NCBI RefSeq assembly: GCF_000831645.3
Contig: NZ_CP012559.1
Location: 2,666,001 to 2,730,000 of the forward strand
DNA from: Companilactobacillus heilongjiangensis
GTDB lineage: Bacteria; Bacillota; Bacilli; Lactobacillales; Lactobacillaceae
Length of the DNA: 64,000 bases
Direction: 5' to 3'
Shown here: positions 26,686 through 35,389 of the stretch, in pieces
Layout of the letters: each line of letters opens with the position of its first letter
How positions within the stretch are numbered: position 1 is the stretch's first letter
Notes under the pieces: model-generated
What the model was told of the DNA's origin: nothing
The model's database searches: none
Seen by the model: only the letters and a program-made list of their open reading frames with translations
Made by a program: the position numbers and the translations under genes

Positions 26686-28415
26686 AGTTGATCACCTCGC
26701 ATATTGTTGATTAGTTGTGAAAAGGCACCGTTATGGTCACGAAGCTTGTCAGGTGTACCTTGTTCAGCAATTTGACTATTATCCATAACGATAACGTAAT
26801 CCATTTCGTTGATCCAGTGAAGTCGGTGTGTGGCGAAGATAACCAAGTGATCTTGGAATAATTTCTCCATTGGTTTCTTCAAGGCATACTCTGTTTCAAT
26901 ATCCAAATGGGCAGTTGGTTCGTCAAAAATTAAGACATGGCGATCATCTGCTAGAAAGGCACGAGCCAACATGATTCTTTGTTGCTGACCACCAGAAATA
27001 CCACGTCCACCTTCACCAATTTTGGTGTCATAACCTTCAGGTAAGACCTTGAGAAAATCGTCTAAACCGGCCGCATGTGCGGCTTTTTTGATGTCATCCA
27101 ATGAAGCTTTAGGACGATAGAAGGCAATATTTTCAGCAATTGAGCCAGCAAATAGATATGGAGATTGTGGTAAGAATGTCAGCTTATTTTGCCAATTTTG
27201 TTGTTTGAAGTTAGGAACTGATTGTTGGTTGATTTTGATGTCAGCACTATCAGGAACTAAGAAGCCACCAATCGCCCGAATCAAGGTTGTTTTACCAGAA
27301 CCAGATTTTCCTATAACGCCGATACGGTGATAGCCAGATAACTTGAGCTGGTCAATATCGAGACTGACTTCTTTTTCACCGACACCTTTGTAAGTGAATT
27401 GAAGGTTGTTTAGTTCAACTTGAGAATCTTTATCCCAAGTGAAGTCTTTTAGTGTGTCATTTTTAGCGGCACTAGGACAATCTAATATTTCAAAAATAGA
27501 ATTCAAGGCATTTTTACCATTCAAAGTAGCGTGATAATCGTTTGAAAAATCGCGTAATGGCAAAAAGTATTCTGGTGCCAAAATCAAGGTAACTAAGGCA
27601 GGGAAGAGGGGGAAACTGTTATTAATTAGTCCCAAGCCTAGAAAGACAGCCAAGACGGCGATTCCTAAAGTTGTCAACCAATCTAAGGCAAAAGTCGAAA
27701 GAATCGCAATCCGCAAAGTATTCATTGTCCGACGACGATATTCGTCACTGACTGTGTAAATATTTTTAGCATAGCGCTTACTTAGTCCCAACATCTTTAA
27801 CGTTGGTAAGCCTCTAAGAGCGTCTAAGAAGTGATTTGAAAGAATTGTGTACTGTTTATACTGAGCATCAGCTTTTGACTGTGCAGCGAGTCCTAGGATG
27901 ATCATAAAGAGGATTACTAATGGCACGATAATCGTCAAAGTGATTCCTGAGGCAATATTTTGAGTGTAAATGTAAATCAGCAGGACTGGGGGAATAATTG
28001 ACATGTTCATCAACTTGGTAAAAATCAATTTGAAGTAATTTTCGACAAGGTCGATACCGTCCAGTGAGGAAGTTACCAAATTACCAGTACCTTCTTCAGA
28101 AATCATTTCTGGACCGGCGTTATAGACCTTCTCCAATAGTTGTGAACGAATATTTTCTGAAGTTTTGCCCGCATAGTTTTCAACTATTTTAGTATTGATC
28201 AAATTAAAGAGGTGTCGCAGGATAAAAGCTATCGCAAAAAGAACCATTGGATAGATGATTGTTTGCAATGACTTTTGTTCCCATGAATTAACTAATGCTT
28301 CTGCTAAATACTTACCTTGGAATAAAACAACAAATGCTTGCAAGAGAGTTAATCCTGCAAGCACTAGAAGTAGTTTTTTTGTTCCAGGTAAGCGAAATAA
28401 TCGCTTATCTATCAT
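26682..28415 (-). CDS. cydD: ABC transporter subunit for cytochrome bd assembly, CydD type
   Basis: 577 residues from the ATG at 28415, whose A is the last base of the cydB TAA stop (TAATG). The reading frame runs 32 codons further upstream, but into cydB. Six transmembrane helices are followed by an ATPase with Walker A IGKSGSGKTTLIRAI, signature GRGISGGQQQRIMLARAFL and Walker B HVLIFDEPTAHLD. GRGISGGQQQR is typical of CydD. Works as a heterodimer with the next gene. Called cydC in Bacillus-style naming. Confidence 0.88.
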   Translation of the reverse strand: MIDKRLFRLPGTKKLLLVLAGLTLLQAFVVLFQGKYLAEALVNSWEQKSLQTIIYPMVLFAIAFILRHLFNLINTKIVENYAGKTSENIRSQLLEKVYNAGPEMISEEGTGNLVTSSLDGIDLVENYFKLIFTKLMNMSIIPPVLLIYIYTQNIASGITLTIIVPLVILFMIILGLAAQSKADAQYKQYTILSNHFLDALRGLPTLKMLGLSKRYAKNIYTVSDEYRRRTMNTLRIAILSTFALDWLTTLGIAVLAVFLGLGLINNSFPLFPALVTLILAPEYFLPLRDFSNDYHATLNGKNALNSIFEILDCPSAAKNDTLKDFTWDKDSQVELNNLQFTYKGVGEKEVSLDIDQLKLSGYHRIGVIGKSGSGKTTLIRAIGGFLVPDSADIKINQQSVPNFKQQNWQNKLTFLPQSPYLFAGSIAENIAFYRPKASLDDIKKAAHAAGLDDFLKVLPEGYDTKIGEGGRGISGGQQQRIMLARAFLADDRHVLIFDEPTAHLDIETEYALKKPMEKLFQDHLVIFATHRLHWINEMDYVIVMDNSQIAEQGTPDKLRDHNGAFSQLINNMRGDQL

Positions 28416-29428
28416 TAATATTTCACCGTATTCTCTCTTGGATTTATTCTCTTTGTAAATAGAGAGTATGACCAAATGAAGTAGATAGCCACAATTGGTA
28501 CCAAGATACATGCCACAATTGTCATAATCGTTAACGTGTATTGTGAGTTAGCAGCGTTTTTGATCAAAATACTGTGTGCGGGGTTAGTAGCAATCATTAC
28601 ACGAGGGAATAGTCCGTTGAACAATAGAACAATGACCATACTTAGTGATAATCCACTACCAGCAAAGCTCCAGCCTTCTCTATTCTTTAGGACTCCATAG
28701 TAGCCTAATAGTGAGAATAAAACAATTAGGGCTGTGATGATGAGTGATGAGGCAAATCTCTTAGTAAAGAAGTCTGTTTGGAAGAAAACAAGTACCGCAA
28801 AGACTACTTCGCCAAGGAAGAGAATTGGGTAAAGAATTTTATTTAAATTGCGAGCCCGATCACGCAATGGGCCAGCAAGTCTTAATCTGATGAAGTTTAA
28901 ACCGTGAACTAATGAAAGCAAGACGCCAGCAACACCTCCGACAACAGATAACAAGTTAACTACGTCGAAGAATTTTGGAAAGGCGTCGCCATTAGCGTTC
29001 ATTGGAATACCTTGAACCATACTCAAAAGAATCATACATAGGAAGAATGGTGGCAAGATACTACCAATGAAAAATGACCACATCCAAAGGTTTTTACCGG
29101 TGCTTGTTTCAGCGTGCTTGTGGAATTCAAAGGAAACTCCACGTAAAATCAAACCGACCAAAACAAGTAAGAATAAGATGTAATAACCTGAGAATAGTGA
29201 AGCGTACCACATTGGCAATGAAGCAAACATGGCACCACCAGCTGTAACTAACCATGTTTCATTACCGTCCCAGTGGGGTCCGATTGATGACATGATAGCA
29301 GCCCTTTCAGAGTCGTCTCTAGCTAGAAATCTAGTTGACATGCCGACACCGAAATCAAATCCTTCCAAGAATAGAAAGATGGAAAATAGAAGTCCGATTA
29401 CGATAAACCATAATGTGCTGAGTGTCAT
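28415..29428 (-). CDS. cydB: Cytochrome bd quinol oxidase subunit II
   Basis: 337 residues, eight or nine transmembrane helices. Subunit II of the oxygen-reducing cytochrome bd. Recognisable N-terminus WFIVIGLLFSIFLFLEGFDFGVGM and RAAIMSSIGPHWDGNETWLVTAGGAMFA, both strongly conserved in CydB. The start overlaps the cydA stop by 4 bp (ATGA), and the stop overlaps the next start. Confidence 0.93.
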   Translation of the reverse strand: MTLSTLWFIVIGLLFSIFLFLEGFDFGVGMSTRFLARDDSERAAIMSSIGPHWDGNETWLVTAGGAMFASLPMWYASLFSGYYILFLLVLVGLILRGVSFEFHKHAETSTGKNLWMWSFFIGSILPPFFLCMILLSMVQGIPMNANGDAFPKFFDVVNLLSVVGGVAGVLLSLVHGLNFIRLRLAGPLRDRARNLNKILYPILFLGEVVFAVLVFFQTDFFTKRFASSLIITALIVLFSLLGYYGVLKNREGWSFAGSGLSLSMVIVLLFNGLFPRVMIATNPAHSILIKNAANSQYTLTIMTIVACILVPIVAIYFIWSYSLFTKRINPRENTVKY

Positions 29429-30867
29429 TTTCCAAACGCCTCCTTTGCAAATGGATCGACGTTTTGCTTGGAGTCAGCTTCTTCATAATATGGTCCGTGG
29501 TGAAGAGTCTGTCTTGAATAAGCAATCATAACGCCACCCAAAAGTGTGAAGAGCAAGAAGTAAATGATATTACTGAATAGCAATGTAGCAACAGTTGAAG
29601 TTGGAGAAACAGCTTGAGCAATTGTGAATAGTCCGTAAACAATCCATGGGTAACGACCAAATTCAGTAATGAACCAACCGGCTGAATTACCGATAAATGG
29701 AACCCAAATGCAGAGTCCTAAGACTACAAGCATCCACTTGTGACTTTCAATTGTATCTTTCTTCTTGCGTGAGAAAATCAAACCGACAAATGCGACTAAC
29801 ATGATCAAAGCATCGATACCTGTCATAACTCTGAAACTCCAGAATAGAGTCTTAGGTGGGACATAGTAGTCCATGTTCTTACCAAATTGTTTGTCATATT
29901 TAGCATGCATTTCTTTGTTGATGGTGTTCATACCTTTAACAGAACCACTGAGTTTGTGATATGCCAAGATACTTAAGACGCCAGGAACTTCGATTTGACC
30001 GCTTGCCTTGTGGTCCTTGGCATTGATCAATTCAACAACTGTCCAAGGAGCTGGGTCTTTGGTGTCTTCGTAAACACCTTCAGTAGCAGCAAATTTCATT
30101 GGTTGATCTTTGATGATTTGTTGAGTCTGAAGATCTCCGGCACCAGCGGATAAAATAGCGAAAATTAAACTTGCCCAAAGACCAAAGCGTAGGGATGTTT
30201 TGAAGAAATGATTTTCAGCTTTCTTCTTGCGCAATAGTCCATAAGCACTCATACCTGTGATAACAACAGCCGCAGTCATAAAGGCAGCGATGATAACGTG
30301 TGGGAAGACTCTCCAAAGTTGTGGATTGGAAATCACAGCACCGAAGTCTGTCAATTGCACACGACCAGTTACGTTATTAATCTTGAAACCTGTGGGATGT
30401 TGCATGAAACTGTTAGCAGCCAAAATCCAAATAGCTGACAACATTGTACCAATTGAAGTCATCCAAATCATAAAGGCATGAACCCCTGGTTTGAAACGAT
30501 CCCAAGTAAACATCCAAATACCGATGAAGACAGATTCAATGAAGAATGCCAACAATGCTTCAATAGCTAGTGGAGCACCGAAAACATCACCCATGAAACG
30601 TGAGTATTCGGACCAATTCATACCGAATTGGAATTCTTGAATGATACCAGTAACAATACCAACAGCAAAACTCAGAAGAAAAATCTTTCCCCAGAACTTT
30701 GCCATATCTAAGTAAACTTTATCTTTTTTGACAGCGTAAATAGTTTCCATGATGGCAACTAGAAAGCCCATTCCGATTGAAAATGGAACAAAGAAGAAAT
30801 GGAAGACAGTCGTCATAGCAAATTGAAAACGTGCCAAAGAGACAATGCTTAAACCAACACTGAGCAT
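29425..30867 (-). CDS. cydA: Cytochrome bd quinol oxidase subunit I
   Basis: 480 residues. Carries hemes b558, b595 and d and the quinol site. The axial His near the N-terminus is in MTTVFHFFFVPFSIGMGF (residue 23), the second in VFPHVIIAAFMTAA (about 190), and the QFGMNWSEYSRFMGDVFGAPLA region (about 65-86) holds conserved acidic residues. The short loop between helices 6 and 7 places it with the Firmicute type lacking the long Q-loop extension. ATG behind AAGGAGG. First gene of cydABDC. Likely redox-controlled, see the upstream site. Confidence 0.94.
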   Translation of the reverse strand: MLSVGLSIVSLARFQFAMTTVFHFFFVPFSIGMGFLVAIMETIYAVKKDKVYLDMAKFWGKIFLLSFAVGIVTGIIQEFQFGMNWSEYSRFMGDVFGAPLAIEALLAFFIESVFIGIWMFTWDRFKPGVHAFMIWMTSIGTMLSAIWILAANSFMQHPTGFKINNVTGRVQLTDFGAVISNPQLWRVFPHVIIAAFMTAAVVITGMSAYGLLRKKKAENHFFKTSLRFGLWASLIFAILSAGAGDLQTQQIIKDQPMKFAATEGVYEDTKDPAPWTVVELINAKDHKASGQIEVPGVLSILAYHKLSGSVKGMNTINKEMHAKYDKQFGKNMDYYVPPKTLFWSFRVMTGIDALIMLVAFVGLIFSRKKKDTIESHKWMLVVLGLCIWVPFIGNSAGWFITEFGRYPWIVYGLFTIAQAVSPTSTVATLLFSNIIYFLLFTLLGGVMIAYSRQTLHHGPYYEEADSKQNVDPFAKEAFGK

Positions 30868-30920
30868 GGTAATGACCTCCTTAAAACATATTAATTAAAA
30901 CCCTATTTATATACAGATTT

Positions 30921-30949
30921 ATCATATGATTAATTAAAATATTTCGCAA
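30921..30949 (-). promoter_or_regulatory. cydA promoter with a Rex-like operator over -35
   Basis: On the minus strand TTGCGA (30944-30949), 17 bp, TATGAT (30921-30926) sit about 55 bp before the cydA start. The 18 bp at 30932-30949 match the Rex operator TTGTGAAATATTTCACAA at about 13 positions, all in the left half and centre. A redox repressor site is plausible but only half conserved. Confidence 0.5.
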
Positions 30950-31189
30950 CAATTACACTTGTGAAAAAAAGGTTTCCAAAGCTCCCAAAAGTTAGTAATC
31001 ACGGCGATTAGGAGTTGTTCTAGAATGTAACTTGTCTAAAAATAGCGATAATTCTATATATTGATCTTACATATAGAATATAACCGTTTTAAAGTTTTTT
31101 TCGCACCATTATTCATAAAGATATTTTACGAAAATGAAAAGGTTGCCAATTTAGAAAAATAGTTATAAATTATAGCGGATTTTTTATTG

Positions 31190-31385
31190 AAATATGCCGC
31201 CTCCGAATGGGAGTGATTTTTCGCCTGCTATGAGGACCGGTCCGAGCCTGAGGTGCGGTCTCGAGCCTCGCTTTTGAGCCGAAGCCCGCGTCTCAAAATT
31301 CGCCCGGTGGAGTAAGGGTTAAAGCCCTAATTCCACATCCATAGTTGGTGAAAATCACTCCCAACAGGAGGCTAGTTTATTGGCT
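31190..31385 (+). repeat. Family A structured element A6 (type II ends)
   Basis: Outer arms GGGAGTGATTTTTCGCC (31209-31225) and GGTGAAAATCACTCCC pair with small bulges; tips GCCGCCTCC/GGAGGC. The central hairpin is GTGGAGTAAGGG/CCCTAATTCCAC, different in sequence from other copies but again with one G.T pair and the A.A mismatch. Inner TTTTGAG/CTCAAAA. It fills much of the 713-bp gap 30868-31581; the rest is AT-rich. Confidence 0.88.
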
Positions 31386-31537
31386 TTTATTTTAGTTGTT
31401 AATGAGTCAGTTTGGTTAGATTATAGATTGGATTTTATATACAAAAGGTATATAAAAAATTCGTTTTAGTTATTTCAAAATAAGAATGAAAATTCGGACA
31501 TTTTAGATATAGAACTTTTTATAAAGCAAAGGAATAC

Positions 31538-31576
31538 AAAAAAAGCCGTCCTCTAATTGAGGGCGACTTTTTTTGC
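31538..31576 (-). terminator. Terminator of the Q/N-rich protein gene
   Basis: AAAAAAGCCGTCCTC-TAATT-GAGGGCGACTTTTTTT; an inner 6-bp GC stem and T-runs, just after the minus-strand stop. Confidence 0.8.
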
Positions 31577-31581
31577 CATCT

Positions 31582-32661
31582 TTAGTGATGACTACGACTT
31601 CTTGAACGGTTCATATTGGGATTCTGTGCATTAGGATTTTGTTGTGGGGCGCCTAATTGCATCTGGTTTCCTTGACCAAACTGTTGATTGCCTTGATTAG
31701 GATTGTTGAATCCTCTAGGTTGTTGGTCTTGTTGCTGATTGAATCCTTGATTGTTTTGAGTGTAGTTTTGATTTTGTTGATTGAATTGACCTTGACCATT
31801 GTTGTATTGGTTAGGGTTATTAAATTGATTGTTTGCTTGAGGTTGTTGGAAATTGCCTCGTCTTTGGTTCATTGGTTGTTGCTGATTCATAGGCTGTTGA
31901 CCCATTGGTTGATTTGGAAATTGGCCTTGATTATTATAGCCATTATTCATGCGATTATTGTTAGGTTGTTGTTGATTAAAGTTACCGTTATTGAAATTGC
32001 CATTTTGATTCATAGGCTGTTGATTCATAGGTTGACGATTACTTTGTGGTTGTTGGTTAAATTGATTTTGTTGCGGATTAAATTGGTTCGGTTGATTGAA
32101 CTGATTATTTGGTTGACCTTGGTTTGGATTGAAACCTTGGTTGCTATTTTGATAAGGATTGTAGCCATAATTTGGTTGTTGATTGAATTGATTTTGTTGG
32201 TCGAACTGTGGTTGATTAAACTGATTATTCTGCTGATTAGCAAATTGATTATTATTGTCGAACTGTTCTGGTTCTTCCGGCTCTTCGTCAGAAACTGGAT
32301 TCATAATCATATCGACAATAACAATGATCAAGTCGATTGCACCAATGATGATGCCGACCCAAGCCCAAATTTTTAAGAATCCCGCTCCGGGCATACTGGC
32401 GTTGAATAATCCCATCAAACCACCGAGGATAAGGATGACAAATCCCACGATGTCGGGCACGATGCTGTATGTTCGGTTGGTTAAAATATAAATAGCGGCA
32501 GCAATAATATAGGTAATAGCCATTAGAATTCCTGCTGCTCCACCAATAGCACCAGTTCCCACTAGCGCCGCGATGAATCCTTCAAAACCTGCTTTGATCA
32601 TTAACACAATTGATAGTATAAGTAATAAAATTCCGGCAGAAATTTTCGTTATTCTTACCAT
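31582..32661 (-). CDS. Membrane protein with a long Gln/Asn-rich disordered tail
   Basis: 359 residues from the ATG at 32661 behind TTTGGAGG. Residues 1-130 hold four hydrophobic helices of a DUF308/DUF4064-like small membrane protein (Gly/Ile-rich, ISAGILLLILSIVLMI, AAIYILTNRTYSIVPDIVGF). After a short acidic stretch (EEPEEPEQFD) the remaining 220 or so residues are almost only Gln, Asn, Pro, Phe, Gly and Met in QFNQQ/NQPMNQ patterns, ending SRSRSHH. Such composition is prion-like and aggregation-prone. The tail is predicted cytoplasmic from the acidic/charged junction, but this is not certain. Lies 31 bp after the ThiD/PdxK gene, probably co-transcribed. Confidence 0.7.
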   Translation of the reverse strand: MVRITKISAGILLLILSIVLMIKAGFEGFIAALVGTGAIGGAAGILMAITYIIAAAIYILTNRTYSIVPDIVGFVILILGGLMGLFNASMPGAGFLKIWAWVGIIIGAIDLIIVIVDMIMNPVSDEEPEEPEQFDNNNQFANQQNNQFNQPQFDQQNQFNQQPNYGYNPYQNSNQGFNPNQGQPNNQFNQPNQFNPQQNQFNQQPQSNRQPMNQQPMNQNGNFNNGNFNQQQPNNNRMNNGYNNQGQFPNQPMGQQPMNQQQPMNQRRGNFQQPQANNQFNNPNQYNNGQGQFNQQNQNYTQNNQGFNQQQDQQPRGFNNPNQGNQQFGQGNQMQLGAPQQNPNAQNPNMNRSRSRSHH

Positions 32662-32691
32662 AGATAAACCTCCAAATTTTACTAACAAATA

Positions 32692-33510
32692 CTATTGTAT
32701 ATCATCCTTTATAAAATGGTTAATAGGACCATATTTATGGCCTACTGCGATTTCATGTCTAATAGCATTGTAAGTAAATGTTTTTGCAATCTTAATGGCA
32801 TCTTCCATGCTCTTGCCTTTAGCAACTTCAGCAACGATACATGATGACAAAGTATCACCAGTACCATTGATGTGATCAGTTTTGACATAAGGTTCAGAGA
32901 TCCAGAATGATTGACCATCTTCTAGTAGAACGTAGTCTTCAACTTCGGAAATTGAGTCGTCGCTATGTTCACCCTTTATCATAATATTTTTTGGTCCCAA
33001 TTTGCGTAATTTATGTGCAGCCTTAATAATTTCTTCTCTATTTTCTAATTCTAGTCCAGAAAGTTTCTTGGCTTCGTAAAAATTAGGAGTAATTAAATCA
33101 GCAAGAGGGAATAATTCATCGATTAGAGTTTGATAAGCTTCAGCTTCAAGCAACATTGCCCCATGCTTAGTGATGATAACAGGGTCAAGTACGAATGTAC
33201 CGAAAGGCTTGTCTTTAATAGCGTCAGCTACGGTGTGAATAATTTCTGAATCAGATAACATACCAGTTTTAAAAGCAGAAACTTTGAAGTCATCTTTGAT
33301 ATCTTTGATTTGACTTTGGATAAAACTAACTGGCATATTTACGCTATCGTGAATGCCGTATGAGTTACCAGCAACAGCAGCAGTAAGAACGGACATTCCA
33401 TAAGTACCACAGGCCATAAATGTTTTTAAGTCAGCTTGTGCTCCGGCACTTCCGTCAGAGTCGGAACCAGCGATAGTTAAAACTTGAGTAAATTCATTCA
33501 ATATAGTCAC
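32692..33510 (-). CDS. Hydroxymethylpyrimidine/pyridoxal kinase (ThiD/PdxK family)
   Basis: 272 residues of the ribokinase fold. It phosphorylates hydroxymethylpyrimidine(-phosphate) for thiamine, or pyridoxal/pyridoxine for PLP. Motifs: N-terminal LTIAGSDSDGSAGAQADLKTF (substrate loop), VLDPVIITKHG, and the catalytic anion hole/base NGTGDTLSSCIVAEVAKG near residue 230. No other thi genes are next to it, so a salvage kinase with pyridoxal activity is as likely as ThiD proper. First gene of a probable two-gene unit, divergent from the TipAS-type MerR gene. Confidence 0.82.
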   Translation of the reverse strand: MTILNEFTQVLTIAGSDSDGSAGAQADLKTFMACGTYGMSVLTAAVAGNSYGIHDSVNMPVSFIQSQIKDIKDDFKVSAFKTGMLSDSEIIHTVADAIKDKPFGTFVLDPVIITKHGAMLLEAEAYQTLIDELFPLADLITPNFYEAKKLSGLELENREEIIKAAHKLRKLGPKNIMIKGEHSDDSISEVEDYVLLEDGQSFWISEPYVKTDHINGTGDTLSSCIVAEVAKGKSMEDAIKIAKTFTYNAIRHEIAVGHKYGPINHFIKDDIQ

Positions 33511-33581
33511 CCACCTAATAATTGTTAATCCCTATATTAACAGGAATCCTGAAAAAAGGTGGCAATTTCTACTAGTTTTAC

Positions 33582-33612
33582 TTGACCTTGACGCTACGTA
33601 AACCTTTAAAAT
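33582..33612 (+). promoter_or_regulatory. MerR-type promoter with 19-bp spacer
   Basis: TTGACC (33582-33587), 19 bp, TAAAAT (33607-33612). An imperfect dyad ACCTTGACG-CTA-CGTAAACCT lies in the over-long spacer, the classical architecture for MerR activators. It sits 24 bp upstream of the MerR start, so autoregulation is likely. Confidence 0.7.
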
Positions 33613-33635
33613 GCATTTTGTTAGGAGAAATATTT

Positions 33636-34394
33636 ATGAAATATACAATAAAAAAATTAGCAGAATTAGCCGGTATCAGTACGCGTACCTTGAGATATTA
33701 CGATCAAATAAGTTTGTTAAAGCCGAATGAGGTTAATGAAAATAATTACCGAATTTATGATGAAAAAAATGTAAATAAATTACAGCAAATTATGTTTTAC
33801 CGTTCGCTGGACTTTCCATTAAGTAAGATAAAGCAACTTTTGGACGATCCAGATTTTTCGAGGATACAGGCATTAATTGAGCAGCAACAACTGTTGCAAG
33901 CTAAGCAAAAAGAAATCAATACGCTCCTAACAAGCATTGAAAAAACAATAAAGGATTATCGAGGGGAAATAAAAATGACAGATACAGAAAAATTTCAAGC
34001 ATTTAAGCAAAAGCAACTTTCAGAAAATGAGACTAAATTTGGACAAGAGATTCGTGAGCAATACGGCGAAGAGACAGTCAAAAAGTCCAATCAAAAATAT
34101 GCGAACTTGAGTGAAAGTGACTTTGAAAAGATGAAAGAACTTGAAAAGCAATTGATTACGAATTTGGTTGAGTTAAAACAGCACCCAGATTTGGATTCTG
34201 AATTAGCTGCCCAGATTTATCAAGAGCATAAACAGTGGTTAGAATTCACTTGGTCAAAGTATAATTCCAAAGCTCACCGAGGATTGGTCGATATGTATTT
34301 AGCAGATGATAGATTTGCCAAATACTATAACGATAAAGCCCAAGTTCCAGTTGTACAGTTATTGCATGATGTGGTATACCGTTATACAAAATAA
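33636..34394 (+). CDS. MerR-family regulator with TipAS drug-sensing domain
   Basis: 252 residues from the ATG at 33636 (TAGGAGA ten bases upstream). N-terminal MerR winged helix: YTIKKLAELAGISTRTLRYYDQISLLKP (2-29). A coiled coil dimerises (about 75-105). The C-terminal 140 residues are a TipAS-type helical domain (FGQEIREQYGEETVKKSNQKYANLSE, HKQWLEFTWSKYNSKAHRGLVDMYLADDRFAKYYN) that in relatives binds thiopeptides or other drugs. Followed 17 bp later by a GNAT gene, probably an operon. Inducer unknown. Confidence 0.87.
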   Translation: MKYTIKKLAELAGISTRTLRYYDQISLLKPNEVNENNYRIYDEKNVNKLQQIMFYRSLDFPLSKIKQLLDDPDFSRIQALIEQQQLLQAKQKEINTLLTSIEKTIKDYRGEIKMTDTEKFQAFKQKQLSENETKFGQEIREQYGEETVKKSNQKYANLSESDFEKMKELEKQLITNLVELKQHPDLDSELAAQIYQEHKQWLEFTWSKYNSKAHRGLVDMYLADDRFAKYYNDKAQVPVVQLLHDVVYRYTK

Positions 34395-34411
34395 GTAATG
34401 GCGGTGATGTT

Positions 34412-34939
34412 ATGGATGAATGGTCAGTTCGGGAAAATGTTAAATTGCGTTTAGTTGATCCAGCTGATGCAGAAAGTCTCTATGAGCAGATTGAGAAGAC
34501 ACGTCCACAGTTGGCTAAGTTTATGCCTTGGGGCGATGCAACGAGATCAGTTGAAGATGAGCGCAAATTTTTAACCTATTGCCAGGAGAGAATGGAAGAC
34601 CAAAAGCTTTGGAATGCCAGTATTATCATTGATGGCAAAGCAGTAGGGATGATTGACCTTCATAATATTGACCGAGCTAACCAACACGCTGAGGTCGGCT
34701 ATTGGCTTGGTGGCGAGTATCAGGGTAACGGCGTTATGACGGACTGTTTGGAAAAATTATTGTCAATTGGATTTGATGAATTGGGATTACATAAGATTAA
34801 ATTGCTGGCTGAACGCGTCAATGTGGCCAGTAATGCAGTGGCTAAAAAAGTTGGCTTTGTTTTAGAGGGCCAATTAAAAGACGAGATTTACTCTGACGGA
34901 AAATTTCATAACGCCGATTTGTACGCAATTGTGGAATAA
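34412..34939 (+). CDS. RimJ/RimL-type GNAT acetyltransferase
   Basis: 175 residues. Acetyl-CoA-dependent N-acetyltransferase of the ribosomal-protein/serine acetyltransferase branch. N-terminal RLVDPADAESLYEQIEKTRPQLAKFMPW is the typical opening. The HAEVGYWLGGEYQGNGVMTDCLEKLL stretch (about 89-114) carries the acetyl-CoA pyrophosphate loop QGNGVM, and HKIKLLAERVNVASNAVAKKVGFVLEGQLKD is the C-terminal helix-strand unit. Downstream of the TipAS-type regulator in the same operon, so possibly a drug- or stress-induced acetyltransferase. Confidence 0.85.
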   Translation: MDEWSVRENVKLRLVDPADAESLYEQIEKTRPQLAKFMPWGDATRSVEDERKFLTYCQERMEDQKLWNASIIIDGKAVGMIDLHNIDRANQHAEVGYWLGGEYQGNGVMTDCLEKLLSIGFDELGLHKIKLLAERVNVASNAVAKKVGFVLEGQLKDEIYSDGKFHNADLYAIVE

Positions 34940-35054
34940 GGTGCCGTCTCCAGAGCTGGGAAATATTCTCAAGCTGTGTGGAACGGTCCGAGCCAAAATA
35001 CGGTCTCGAACCACGGCATCCAAATATTTCCCAGCTCTTACGACTAATTAATCC
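34940..35054 (+). repeat. Family A element A7 (internally deleted, type I)
   Basis: Both type I ends are present (CCGTCTCCAGAGCTGGG and CCCAGCTCTTACGACTAATTAATC), with arms GAGCTGGGAAATATT/AATATTTCCCAGCTC. Only the first core hairpin (CGGTCCGAGCC..CGGTCTCGAACC) remains; the two following hairpins are lost. It begins right at the GNAT stop codon. Confidence 0.85.
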
Positions 35055-35117
35055 GTAGTAATTGAGTGTAATTGATATAAAAATCTCGCATACTTAATTA
35101 GCAATGCTCGTTAGTAT

Positions 35118-35170
35118 GGACTAAAAAGTGCCAAGCAATCCAAAATGGAATTGCTTGGCACTTTTATTTA
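35118..35170. terminator. Bidirectional terminator with a family B-type hairpin
   Basis: AAAGTGCCAAGCAATCC-AAAAT-GGAATTGCTTGGCACTTTT. The stem shares CAAGCAATCC with family B copy 3, but the flanking boxes are missing, so it may be a stripped family B copy. Confidence 0.75.
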
Positions 35171-35202
35171 GAACTTTAATTTAAAATTCAAAGTAAAAAT
35201 AA

Positions 35203-35389
35203 TTTAGTCGGAGGTTGTCAGATATTCACCAGCAGTGAAGGTTGTATAAGGACGATAGGCCTTATACAACAGGGCGACTTTGGAGACTTGCGGTACTTTG
35301 CAAGGCTTCAAAGCGAGGCACGAGACCGCATTTTGGCTCATGCCGGTCCTCACAGCAGGCGAAATATCTGACAACCGGAGACGGCAACC
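35203..35389 (-). repeat. Family A structured element A8 (hybrid ends)
   Basis: Arms GGTTGTCAGATATT (35213-35226) and AATATCTGACAACC, a type II-like stem, but bounded by type I tips (TTAGTCGG.. and ..GGAGACGGC). The central hairpin is an unrelated perfect one, GTTGTATAAGG/CCTTATACAAC. The first core stem reads GCATGAG/CTCGTGC in the sense strand. With A7 it fills the convergent gap 34940-35389. Confidence 0.88.

Noticed and set aside
30956..30980. Second Rex or cre site upstream of cydA (TTGTGAAAAAAAGGTTTCC)
   Set aside because: The half-sites have the wrong spacing for Rex, and there is no CG centre as required for a cre site.
31657..32376. A 239-codon Leu/Ile-rich open frame opposite the Q/N-rich gene
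   Set aside because: It is the complement of CAA/AAT codons, which reads as Leu/Ile; no start signal, and the other strand has clear gene features.
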